62,208 nt of DNA, taken from contig NZ_JOCA01000032.1 in the NCBI RefSeq assembly GCF_000718785.1, positions 1-62,208 on the forward strand, written 5' to 3'. Origin of the DNA: Streptomyces sp. NRRL WC-3626. Its GTDB lineage: Bacteria; Actinomycetota; Actinomycetes; Streptomycetales; Streptomycetaceae. Position numbers and translations under genes: made by a program. The notes beneath the pieces are model-generated. The model saw nothing but the letters and a program-made list of their open reading frames with translations, did no database searches and was not told the origin of the DNA. Shown here one piece after another: positions 54,866 through 62,208 of this stretch; positions within the stretch are counted from its first letter, which is position 1; each line of letters starts with the position of its first letter.

Positions 54866-54899
54866 ACCGCCCGGCTGCCGTACGCGGCTGCCGGGCGGT
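54866..54899. terminator. Terminator hairpin between convergent genes
   Basis: ACCGCCCGGC-T-GCCG, a TACG loop, then CGGC-T-GCCGGGCGGT: a 15-bp stem with one T-T mismatch. It lies between the 148-aa gene and the convergent DUF350 gene. Confidence 0.72.
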
Positions 54900-54913
54900 C
54901 CGAAGTCCCCGTG

Positions 54914-55336
54914 TCAGGCGATGGACGCCGCGATGACGGCCGAGACCGCGAGGTTGCAGGACGCCGTCACCCAGACCGCCGGGTGGGGTTCGGGCTCGAC
55001 CAGCGTGGCGCCCAGGCGCCCCGGGGTGATGAGGTCCACGACCAGGAACGCCACGGCCATCATCACCAGCCCCAGCACACCGAACGTCGCCGTCGACGCC
55101 AGCCCCTTGCCGAAGTCCTCGTACGTCGTCCAGATCGACGTGAACACGATCCCGCCGATGCCGAGCAGCGCGGAGCTCAGCACCAGCGCGGCGTTGCGGT
55201 TGCGCTCCTGCCAGATCTGCCGGCCGAGCTTTCCGGGCGTCAGCACGTCGACCAGGACGATGCCGAGGACCAGCAGGACCAGTCCGAGTGCGCCGTAGGC
55301 GGTGGCCCGGCCGAGTCCGTTGACGATGTCGCTCAT
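54914..55336 (-). CDS. DUF350 family membrane protein
   Basis: A 140-aa protein with four transmembrane segments in two similar halves (YGALGLVLLVLGIVLVDVLTPGKLG and GVLGLVMMAVAFLVVDLITPGRLG), the internal repeat characteristic of DUF350. Its role is unknown. It is probably distal to the kinase genes on the same strand (88-nt gap). Confidence 0.85.
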   Translation of the reverse strand: MSDIVNGLGRATAYGALGLVLLVLGIVLVDVLTPGKLGRQIWQERNRNAALVLSSALLGIGGIVFTSIWTTYEDFGKGLASTATFGVLGLVMMAVAFLVVDLITPGRLGATLVEPEPHPAVWVTASCNLAVSAVIAASIA

Positions 55337-55424
55337 GGGGGTGCCGGCTCCGTAGGGTGAATGATCGCGGTCAAGGGCGTGCAAAATGTAGCGCACCCGT
55401 TCGACGCCCCGGGCCGCTGCCCCG

Positions 55425-57518
55425 TCATCCCCCGGCCCCGATGTCGTCGGCACGGGCGACGAAGCGCGCGGCGCCGTCGCTGATCCGGTACAGGAAAGCG
55501 CCGCCGTCCCGGTCGGCGTCGTAGAACTGGCCGCCGGGATCGTAGGAGAACCGGCGGGTGATGCCCTGCCAGGGGGTGCGCAGCAGTTCGGAGCGGAGGG
55601 CGGAGGGGCCGTCGGCGCCGGCGTTGACGAGGCCGTGGGCGGCGAACCGTACGGCGTCGTAGGCCTCGGCCGCCCAGGGCGCGGGGGAGCGGCCGTGGCG
55701 ATCGCGGTGGGCGGCGGCGAAGGCCCGGGTGCGCGGGTCGGCCTCGGCGTCGGCGTACGCGGTGCCCACCAGCCAGCCCTCCGCCTCGGCGAGGAACCGG
55801 CCGCCGAGCACCCGTTCCTCCGCGACCCGCGCCCCGCGGTGGCCCGCCTCCCGCAGCGCGCGGGCGAAGGCGGCGGCGCGCTCCGGACGCACACCGGCGA
55901 ACATCACCGCGTCCCGGGGACGTTCGGCGACGCGCCCGGCGACGGCGGCGAAGCCCTCGTCCGCCGCGACCTCCTCCACCGCCGTCGCCCCGTCGAGCTT
56001 TCCGTACACCGTGACGATGCGGACGTACGGCACGGTCTCGGCGGCGTCGGTGAGATCGTGCACGACCACTGTCCGGGCGGGTCTCACCACGCGGTTGAGA
56101 TGGCGCAGGATCGCCGGCGGCCCAGCCGACCTGGTCGGCCGCAGCAGCAGCGCGGTGGTGAGGTTGGCGCTGTCCAGCAGGCTGCTGTCGGCCCTGACCA
56201 CCAGCGCGGTGATCCGCGCCCGGGTACAGGCCTGCACGGCCGTGGGGACGGTCGCGTTCGTGCCGGCGCAGACGACCACCGCCAGATCCCTCGCGCCGGC
56301 CAGCGCGGCCGCCGCACGCGCGGAACCCTCCGCCGTACCACTGTCGGCGGCCGTGCGCAGCGCCAGGTCGAACTCCCGCCGCACATCGCGGTTGTGCTCG
56401 TCGACGGCCAGCCGCGCACCGCGCTCCTGGGCCGTGAAGGCACCGTCCGTCCGATCCCCGAGCAGCCCGACGGCATACGCCGGCCGGTCCCCGGTCAAGG
56501 GCGGCACCGGGGCGCCCCGGGACCGGAACCACCAGGCGCCCGCCGCCGTGGCCCCGACGCCGAGCACCGCCCCGGTCGTGAGCAGCCGCCGACGGGTGGG
56601 GGACGGTCCGGTCGGCACCCCGCCGACGACGGTGGGTTCGGGCACGGGCAGGTCCACGACGCGCGTGGCCTGCGCGGCGACGAGCGCGGGCAGCCCCTCC
56701 GGCAGCCAGCCGGCCGCCTCGAACTCCCCGAACCTCGAACGGAGTTCGGCGACGGTGGGACGCTCCCCGGGATCCTTCGCGAGACACCGCCGTACGATCT
56801 CGCGCAGAGCGGCCGGTACACCCTCCAGGTCCGGCTCCTCGTGCACGGTCCGGTACAGCACCCCCGCCGCACCGCCGGCGCCGAACACCGCCCGGCCCGT
56901 GGCCGCGTGGGCGAGGACACAGCCGAGGGAGAACACATCGCCGGCCGGGCCCACCGTACGGCCCCGCGCCTGCTCCGGGGAGAGATACCCCGGGGAGCCC
57001 ACCACCGAGCCGTCGGCGGTCAGCGCCGTCGCTCCGACCGCCCGGGCGATTCCGAAGTCGATCAGCCGGGGACCGTCGGCGGTGAGGAGCACGTTCGACG
57101 GTTTCACGTCCCGGTGCACCAGCCCCGCCGCGTGCACGTCCTCCAGTGCCCCGGCCAGCGCGGCGCCCAGCGACCGCAGTTGCTCCTCGGGCCAGACGCC
57201 GTGGCGGGCGATCGCCTCGGCGAGCGAGGGGCCCGGCACATAGGCGGTGGCCAGCCACGGGGAACGCGCCTCGGCGTCGGCCGCGACGACCGGCACCGTC
57301 CAGCGGCCGCTCAGCCGGGCGGCGAGCTCCGTCTCCCTGCGGAACCGCGCCCGGAAACCGGGGTCGTCGGCGTGCTCGGCCCGGACGACCTTGAGCGCGC
57401 ACCAGGCGCCGTGCGGGGAGCGCGCGAGATAGACGACACCCATGCCGCCCGCGCCGAGCCGGCCCGCCAGCCGGTGGCCGCCGATCTCCGAGGGATCGAA
57501 CGGCCGCAGCCGCTCCAT
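55425..57518 (-). CDS. Ser/Thr protein kinase fused to a periplasmic-binding-protein-like domain (copy 1)
   Basis: A 697-aa membrane kinase. The Hanks-type catalytic domain covers residues 15-270: GAGGMGVVY, Lys43, HRDVKPSN (Asp137), DFG at 154-156, and SPGYLSPEQA. After an Arg pair, RRRLLTTGAVLG leads one transmembrane segment (about 313-332). Residues 345-690 are an extracellular region resembling Leu/Ile/Val-type substrate-binding proteins, so ligand binding outside could control kinase activity inside. It is 4 nt downstream of a close paralogue. Confidence 0.88.
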   Translation of the reverse strand: MERLRPFDPSEIGGHRLAGRLGAGGMGVVYLARSPHGAWCALKVVRAEHADDPGFRARFRRETELAARLSGRWTVPVVAADAEARSPWLATAYVPGPSLAEAIARHGVWPEEQLRSLGAALAGALEDVHAAGLVHRDVKPSNVLLTADGPRLIDFGIARAVGATALTADGSVVGSPGYLSPEQARGRTVGPAGDVFSLGCVLAHAATGRAVFGAGGAAGVLYRTVHEEPDLEGVPAALREIVRRCLAKDPGERPTVAELRSRFGEFEAAGWLPEGLPALVAAQATRVVDLPVPEPTVVGGVPTGPSPTRRRLLTTGAVLGVGATAAGAWWFRSRGAPVPPLTGDRPAYAVGLLGDRTDGAFTAQERGARLAVDEHNRDVRREFDLALRTAADSGTAEGSARAAAALAGARDLAVVVCAGTNATVPTAVQACTRARITALVVRADSSLLDSANLTTALLLRPTRSAGPPAILRHLNRVVRPARTVVVHDLTDAAETVPYVRIVTVYGKLDGATAVEEVAADEGFAAVAGRVAERPRDAVMFAGVRPERAAAFARALREAGHRGARVAEERVLGGRFLAEAEGWLVGTAYADAEADPRTRAFAAAHRDRHGRSPAPWAAEAYDAVRFAAHGLVNAGADGPSALRSELLRTPWQGITRRFSYDPGGQFYDADRDGGAFLYRISDGAARFVARADDIGAGG

Positions 57519-57522
57519 ACCC

Positions 57523-59721
57523 CTAGGCCTCCGTCGCGCGCTGCAGATCGGTCAGCGAACCCCGTTGCACGAACCGCCCGTCACGCACCTGGTGGACGAA
57601 CGTGCTGTCGGACCAGCCCTGGTTGTCGCTGTGGTACTCGTGGAAGTCGCCGAAGGCGTAGCCGCGGGAGACGCCCGTGTACGTGGCCTTCGCCATCCGC
57701 CCGCCGAGCGCGGCCCGCGCCGGCCGGCGCCCGCCGCGGGCGGGGACCGTCCGCGCGAACTCCGCCAGCAGCATCCGCGCGGTGTCGTAGGCCTCGGCGG
57801 CGTAGGGACCCGGCGCGGAGCCGTGCAGGTGGCGCCACGCCGTCGTGAACGCCCGGGCCCGCTCGGTCTCCAGCGCGTTGGCGTCGACGGCGGCCGTCAC
57901 CACGTACCAGCCCTCGCCCGCCGCACCCGCCTGCCGCGGGAACGCCGACCCGTACAGCAGGTGCTGCATCCAGCGCGGCCCGTCGAAACCGGCCGCCGCG
58001 AGCTCACGGGCCGCCCGGACGGTTCCGTCCAGCGTGCCGAAACAGGCGAAGGCGTCGACGCCCGCAGTCAGCAGTGAGCGCACGGCGGCGGGGGCGTCGT
58101 CCGTCTCCTCCGCCACCACCCTGGGCACCGCCTCGCCGCCCAGCGTGTCCCGCCACTGTCTGACCAGCAGGGTGCCCTGCTCCTGGACGGTCGTCCCGCC
58201 CGACCGGTCGATCACCACACCGATCCGGCCCAACTGCTTCGTCACCAGGGCGTGCAGCGCGATCCAGGTGCCGAGCGCCGAATGGGGCGCGCCGCTCTGG
58301 AACGACGACTTCGGCGACAGCAGGAAGTAGTCCTGCTGGCCCGTGGTGCTGGACACATGGGTGAGCCCCGCCTCGCCGTAGACGTTCGCGGCGGTCCGCA
58401 TCGGGATCTCGGTGACCGGCCCGAGGACGGCGACCACGTCCCGGTCGGCCGTGAAGGCACGGGCCACCTCCCGGGCGCTCACGGCGTCACCGCGGTCCCG
58501 GGCCACCCGCACCGTCAGGTCGTAGGCACGCCGGGGGCCGGCGTTGTGCTGGGCGACCGCGAGACGCGCCGCGCGCTCACACGCCCGGCTGAACAGGGCG
58601 GCCGGAGCACCACGGGTGGAGTGCACACCGAGCACGTACGAGGGGAGCTTTGGGCCCGAGCCGCCCGGGCCGTCGTCCCGGGAGGCGAGCACCGCCGCCG
58701 TGGTCGCGCCGCCCGCGGTCAGCAGCAGCGCCCCGCCGGCCAGCAGCAGCCGGCGCCTGGCCGGCCGGCGCACGGGGTCCTGCGGCGTGTCCGCGCCGCC
58801 GGAGGACGTCGCCTCGTTCACGACCGTCGGCTCGATCCCGGGCAGGGCGAGGCTCTCGGCGGAGCGCGCGGCGACCATCCGGGCCACCGGGTCGGGGAGC
58901 CAGCTCGCGCCGTCCGGGACGTCCTCGGCCAGCTGCCGTGCCGTCTCCACCGCCGTGGGGCGGCCCTGCGGGTCCTTGCCGAGACAGCGCGCCACCAGTT
59001 CCCGCGACGCGGCCTCCACCCCGTCGAGGCCGGGATCGTCGTGCACGGTGCGGTACAGCAGCGCGTCCGGCTCCCCGCTGCCGAACGGCGGCCGGCCGGA
59101 CATCGCGTACGCCAGGACGCAGCCCAGCGCGAAGACATCGCTCGCGGCCGTGGCCGGCTCACCGCGCGCCTGCTCCGGGGCGAGGAAGCCGGGGGTGCCG
59201 ACCACCAGGCCCGGCGCGGTCAGCGTGGTGTCGTCGACGGCACGCGCGATACCGAAGTCGATGAGCCGCGGCCCGTCCGGCGCCAGCAGCACGTTGCCGG
59301 GCTTCACGTCACGGTGCACCAGCCCCGCCGCGTGGACGTCGGCCAGCGCACCGGCCAGCAGCGCCCCCAGCACCCGCGCCGCCCGGGGCGGCAGCGGGCC
59401 GTGCGCCGCCACGGCCTCGGCCAGCGACGGACCGGGCACGAACGCGGTGGCCAGCCACGGCGTCCGGGCGTCGGCGTCCGCCTCGAGCACCGGTACGACC
59501 CAGGGGTTGTCCACCCGCCGGGCCAGCTCCGTCTCCCGGGCGAACCGGGCCCGGAAGTCCTCGTCGGCGGCGCCCCCGGCCTGGATCACCTTGACCGCTG
59601 CCAGCCTCCCGGAGCCGGTGCGCCCCAGATAGACCACGCCCATGCCGCCCGCGCCGAGGCGCCGCAGCAACCGGAATCCGGCGATACGTGAGGGGTCGGA
59701 GGGCCGCAGCGGCTCGCTCAT
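57523..59721 (-). CDS. Ser/Thr protein kinase fused to a periplasmic-binding-protein-like domain (copy 2)
   Basis: A 732-aa paralogue of the previous kinase. Catalytic features: GAGGMGVVY, Lys44, HRDVKPGN (Asp138), DFG near 155, and APEQARG. RRPARRRLLLAGGALLL starts the transmembrane segment near residue 325. The outer domain is more canonical Peripla_BP_6 (LGVHSTRG..., LTHVSSTTGQQDYFLLSPKSSF, GPYAAEAYDTARMLL). It overlaps the preceding lipoprotein gene by ATGA, so lipoprotein, kinase 2 and kinase 1 form an operon. Confidence 0.9.
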   Translation of the reverse strand: MSEPLRPSDPSRIAGFRLLRRLGAGGMGVVYLGRTGSGRLAAVKVIQAGGAADEDFRARFARETELARRVDNPWVVPVLEADADARTPWLATAFVPGPSLAEAVAAHGPLPPRAARVLGALLAGALADVHAAGLVHRDVKPGNVLLAPDGPRLIDFGIARAVDDTTLTAPGLVVGTPGFLAPEQARGEPATAASDVFALGCVLAYAMSGRPPFGSGEPDALLYRTVHDDPGLDGVEAASRELVARCLGKDPQGRPTAVETARQLAEDVPDGASWLPDPVARMVAARSAESLALPGIEPTVVNEATSSGGADTPQDPVRRPARRRLLLAGGALLLTAGGATTAAVLASRDDGPGGSGPKLPSYVLGVHSTRGAPAALFSRACERAARLAVAQHNAGPRRAYDLTVRVARDRGDAVSAREVARAFTADRDVVAVLGPVTEIPMRTAANVYGEAGLTHVSSTTGQQDYFLLSPKSSFQSGAPHSALGTWIALHALVTKQLGRIGVVIDRSGGTTVQEQGTLLVRQWRDTLGGEAVPRVVAEETDDAPAAVRSLLTAGVDAFACFGTLDGTVRAARELAAAGFDGPRWMQHLLYGSAFPRQAGAAGEGWYVVTAAVDANALETERARAFTTAWRHLHGSAPGPYAAEAYDTARMLLAEFARTVPARGGRRPARAALGGRMAKATYTGVSRGYAFGDFHEYHSDNQGWSDSTFVHQVRDGRFVQRGSLTDLQRATEA

Positions 59722-60548
59722 CGTGACGCCCCCTTCGCGCCCGGCTCCCCGGCCCCGGCCAGCCGGTCGATGTCGGCGGCGACGAAACCGACCCCCTTGG
59801 CCACGTCCGCCGATATCGCGGACCGCTCCTCCTCGCCGCGCCCGGCGCCGATCCGGGCGGTCGCGGCCACGGTGACGGGACCGAGCCGGTACTTGTACCA
59901 GTCGAAGGCGCGCGGATCCTTCTCCCCGTCCACCAGATACTCCCCGGTCTCCACCAGATCGTCGTCGGCGATCGCGTTGCGCTCCTCGCCGAACGGGTTG
60001 GCCTGCGAGTACAGCCCTCGCACCCGCTCGGTGGCGTTGAGCCGCTGTTCCGGGCAGCGCAGCGCCTCCTCCAGGGAGACCGCCATGTCCCGGCGCCCGC
60101 CCGTGACGTCCCCGTGCACCGTCACCGTGAGGTTCACCCGCACGGCCTCCTTGCCCTTCGCCGCCGGCAGCACGAACGCCCGTGTGAGGCTGGCCAGTAC
60201 CCGGTCCGGCAGCGGCTCACGGCGCCACAGACAGTCCTCGCCGAGCACCGCCCACTCGGCCGGATCGCTCTCGTACGGCCGCTGCCGGCGGAACCCGACG
60301 CCGAAGTAGTCGGGCCGTACGGCGAGTCCGCGCACGAACGCGACCGCCTCCGAACGGCTGCCCGGCGCCCGGTCCTCCGCCACGGTGTACGGGGCGGGCG
60401 CGGACGGGCCCGAACCCGGTCCGGCCGCCGAACTCTTCCCGCCCGGCGACGGCTCGGGGGTGCCGGCCCCGTCGTCCGTCCCGCCGGTGCATCCCACCAG
60501 CAGCAGCGCCGCCGCCGTCACGGCCACGACCGGTCTGTGCGCGACCAT
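59718..60548 (-). CDS. Lipoprotein in the kinase operon
   Basis: A 276-aa predicted lipoprotein: TM-like VVAVTAAALLLVGC with lipobox Cys20, a Ser/Gly/Pro linker to about residue 48, then a globular domain. DYFGVGFRRQRPYESDP, EDCLWRREPLP and a second Cys in ALRCPEQ suggest one disulfide. No known family is evident. The ATG at 60548 is preceded by GGGAGCGGGGGCGGG. As the first gene of the kinase operon it may deliver or shape the extracellular signal. Confidence 0.75.
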   Translation of the reverse strand: MVAHRPVVAVTAAALLLVGCTGGTDDGAGTPEPSPGGKSSAAGPGSGPSAPAPYTVAEDRAPGSRSEAVAFVRGLAVRPDYFGVGFRRQRPYESDPAEWAVLGEDCLWRREPLPDRVLASLTRAFVLPAAKGKEAVRVNLTVTVHGDVTGGRRDMAVSLEEALRCPEQRLNATERVRGLYSQANPFGEERNAIADDDLVETGEYLVDGEKDPRAFDWYKYRLGPVTVAATARIGAGRGEEERSAISADVAKGVGFVAADIDRLAGAGEPGAKGASR

Positions 60549-60730
60549 GTCCCGCCCCCGCTCCCCAACGGTCGGTCCTGTCGAAGGCAGTGTGGCGCAT
60601 GGTGGGGGTGACGGGGTAGCAACTCGACCGCATACAAAGGGACTTGGTCTCGGTCGTCGTCCAGGAGTCATGCCCGCGCACATCCGGGGCATCAGAAGTC
60701 CACGGGACGGACCGTGAAGGAGAACCAGCC

Positions 60731-61087
60731 ATGAGCAGCGGCAGCCGCACTCTCATCGCCATGTACGCCGCCGTCGCCCTCTGGCTCTCCTTCTGCACCG
60801 TCCGCACCTGGGGCACCGTCCCCCCGTGGACCACCTTCGCGATGGCCCTCGCCTCCCTCGCCCCCGTGATCGGGGTCGTGCGGGAGACCGTCATCGCCGA
60901 CGAGCGGCGTGCCGTCGCCGTCCTGCGGGAACGGGAGGGGCGCCGGGCGGCATGGCGCGACGAGGCGGCCGCCGCGCTCGCACAGGCCGAGGTGGAGGCC
61001 GCCTGCTGCGAACGCTGGTGGACGTCGTGCGCCACCGAGCACGATCCCGCCTGCGCACACCGGACTTCGTGGGGCACCACGGCCTGA
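60731..61087 (+). CDS. Small membrane protein with Cys-rich C-terminus (118 aa)
   Basis: Two hydrophobic segments at about residues 8-24 and 32-50 (IAMYAAVALWLSFCTV; TTFAMALASLAPVIGVV), then a charged helix (DERRAVAVLREREGRRAAWRDEAAAALAQAEVEAA) and a Cys-rich end (CCERWWTSC, HDPACAH). AAGGAGAA precedes the ATG. No known family. The Cys and His cluster could bind metal or form disulfides. Confidence 0.65.
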   Translation: MSSGSRTLIAMYAAVALWLSFCTVRTWGTVPPWTTFAMALASLAPVIGVVRETVIADERRAVAVLREREGRRAAWRDEAAAALAQAEVEAACCERWWTSCATEHDPACAHRTSWGTTA

Positions 61088-61106
61088 CCCGCCGGGCCGC
61101 CGCATC

Positions 61107-61120
61107 CTGGTCTGGACCAG
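61107..61120. promoter_or_regulatory. DasR-like operator (dre)
   Basis: CTGGTCTGGACCAG: perfect arms CTGGTC/GACCAG around TG. It matches the core of the published dre consensus (TGGTCTAGACCA) with one central change. It ends 4 nt before the -35 of the GH16 promoter. Confidence 0.65.
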
Positions 61121-61124
61121 ACTC

Positions 61125-61153
61125 TTGACGCCGTCTTATCTCACTTCTTAAAT
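61125..61153 (+). promoter_or_regulatory. Housekeeping-type promoter of the GH16 gene
   Basis: TTGACG (61125-61130), a 17-bp spacer and TTAAAT (61148-61153) form one of the clearest sigma70-like promoters in the window. The spacer and downstream region are unusually AT-rich. The leader is about 70 nt. Confidence 0.65.
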
Positions 61154-61231
61154 CAAGTGGTTGTACCTCCACCCCCACAACCACGTTCGGCGCACCCGGA
61201 CTTCCGGGCCGCCGTACGGAAAGGGAGAGCC

Positions 61232-62208
61232 ATGTCCTCTCCGCGCAGACTCCGCAGATGGCTGATCGCCGCGGTGTCCGCCGCGCTGGTCGCCTCCGGC
61301 GCGGCAGGCACCGCGACGGCGGAACCGGCCGGTCCCGCCGCGGCGGCCGCCGTGACGTTCTCGGACACCTTCGACGGGCCCGCCGGCGCCGCGGTCGACT
61401 CCTCGAAGTGGCAGACCGAGACCGGCGACAACGTCAACAACCACGAGCGGCAGTACTACACCTCCGGCAACAGGAACGCCGCCCTGGACGGCCAGGGCCA
61501 TCTGGTGATCACGGCCCGCAAGGAGAACCCGGCCAACTACCAGTGCTGGTACGGCACCTGTCAGTACACCTCGGCCCGGCTCAACACCTCCGGCAGGTTC
61601 ACCGCCCAGTACGGGCACGTCGAGGCACGGATGAAGGTGCCGCGCGGACAGGGCATGTGGCCCGCGTTCTGGATGCTGGGCACACCGGTCAACTGGCCGG
61701 ACTCGGGCGAGATCGACATCATGGAGAACGTCGGCTTCGAACCCTCCACCGTGCACGGCACGATCCACGGTCCCGGCTACTCCGGATCCGGCGGCATCGG
61801 CGCCGGCTACACCCTGCCGGGCGGCCAGGCCTTCGCGGACGCCTTCCACACCTTCGCCGTGGACTGGGCGCCGGACTCGATCACCTGGTCCGTCGACGGC
61901 AACGTCTACCAGCGGCGCACCCCCGCCGACCTCGGCGGCAAGCAGTGGGTGTTCAACAAGCCGTACTTCCTCATCCTCAACCTCGCGGTGGGCGGCTACT
62001 GGCCCGGCGACCCGGACGGCAACACCGTCTTCCCGCAGCAACTCGTCGTGGACCACGTGTCGGTGACGACCGGTGACTCCCCGGCCGGCGGCGCGATCCG
62101 CGGCCTGGCCGGCAAGTGTGTGGACGTGGCCGGTGCGGGCACCGCCAACGGTACGGCCGTACAGCTCTACGACTGCAACGGGACGTCCGCGCAGAACTGG
62201 ACCGTGGG
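61232..62208 (+). CDS. Secreted GH16 beta-1,3-glucanase with ricin-type lectin domain (3' end cut by window)
   Basis: The first 325 residues are visible. Signal peptide with twin Arg-like start (SPRRLRRW) cleaved near ATA, residue 30. The GH16 jelly-roll follows, with the catalytic motif GEIDIMEN: nucleophile Glu160, Asp162 and acid/base Glu165. Substrate-side aromatic motifs MWPAFWMLG and FLILNLAVGG are present. After residue 280 a beta-trefoil ricin-B lectin (CBM13) begins (GKCVDVAGAGTANGTAVQLYDCNG). It likely hydrolyses laminarin-type beta-1,3-glucan. AAGGGAGAG precedes the ATG. Confidence 0.9.
   Translation, partial: MSSPRRLRRWLIAAVSAALVASGAAGTATAEPAGPAAAAAVTFSDTFDGPAGAAVDSSKWQTETGDNVNNHERQYYTSGNRNAALDGQGHLVITARKENPANYQCWYGTCQYTSARLNTSGRFTAQYGHVEARMKVPRGQGMWPAFWMLGTPVNWPDSGEIDIMENVGFEPSTVHGTIHGPGYSGSGGIGAGYTLPGGQAFADAFHTFAVDWAPDSITWSVDGNVYQRRTPADLGGKQWVFNKPYFLILNLAVGGYWPGDPDGNTVFPQQLVVDHVSVTTGDSPAGGAIRGLAGKCVDVAGAGTANGTAVQLYDCNGTSAQNWTV

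Noticed and set aside
54307..54936. 209-aa ORF overlapping the 148-aa gene
   Set aside because: Different frame of the same region, Arg/Pro-rich and running through the terminator hairpin.

Overview
The window is high-GC actinobacterial DNA. Strong third-position G+C, ATGA/GTGA gene overlaps, leaderless promoters, very rare TTA codons, and a crt locus of the isorenieratene type all point to Streptomyces, probably chromosome-arm or accessory sequence. I saw no rRNA, tRNA, insertion sequence, prophage or CRISPR array.

Layout. (1) 1-382: GC-rich tandem repeats. (2) 383-3917 (+): a four-gene operon (SRPBCC protein, CrtI-like FAD oxidoreductase, small unknown protein, SDR). (3) 3928-11462: the carotenoid locus. 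A minus-strand arm carries Rieske protein, crtB, crtI and a small ORF sitting where crtE would be expected; a plus-strand arm carries crtY, crtT and crtU. Together these predict lycopene to beta-carotene to isorenieratene, with GGPP supplied from elsewhere. (4) 11518-14282 (-): a CarH-like B12-binding protein without a DNA-binding domain, overlapping a PAS/GAF/PP2C phosphatase; this looks like a light-sensing signalling pair beside the pigment genes. (5) 14676-22485: a divergent locus. One side encodes a DUF6745-like protein and a 108-aa protein. The other is a tight operon of the uncharacterised STM4015-STM4015-STM4014-STM4013-STM4012-STM4011 families (two leucine-rich-repeat proteins, an ATP-grasp-like protein, a sulfatase-fold hydrolase and two radical SAM enzymes). 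The two promoters carry mirrored, nearly identical 19-mers. This is the best candidate for an undescribed system.

(6) 22514-32603: small membrane protein, phosphoglucomutase (pgm), membrane protein, cupin, a glycosyltransferase operon with a TTA codon, a type II NADH dehydrogenase-like protein, then a D-2-hydroxyacid dehydrogenase/DUF2264 operon behind a paired operator. (7) 32619-44121: coiled-coil/winged-helix protein, a large secreted GH87-type alpha-1,3-glucanase, L,D-transpeptidase lipoprotein, secreted alpha/beta hydrolase, MASE1 membrane protein plus PP2C phosphatase, and a secreted dipeptidase-like metalloprotein with a discoidin domain.

(8) 44109-48876: glycerol-3-phosphate dehydrogenase, TetR regulator, alkyl-DHAP-synthase-like flavoprotein and a diacylglycerol kinase family protein, a probable glycerolipid locus. 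(9) 48884-54781: DoxX with a divergent Cys-rich regulator, DUF488, Fur/KatG oxidative-stress pair, DUF2945/DUF3140 pair and an unknown protein. (10) 54914-62208: DUF350 protein, a lipoprotein plus two Ser/Thr kinases fused to periplasmic-binding-protein-like domains, a small membrane protein, and the 5' part of a secreted GH16 beta-glucanase with a ricin-type lectin domain behind a DasR-like operator.
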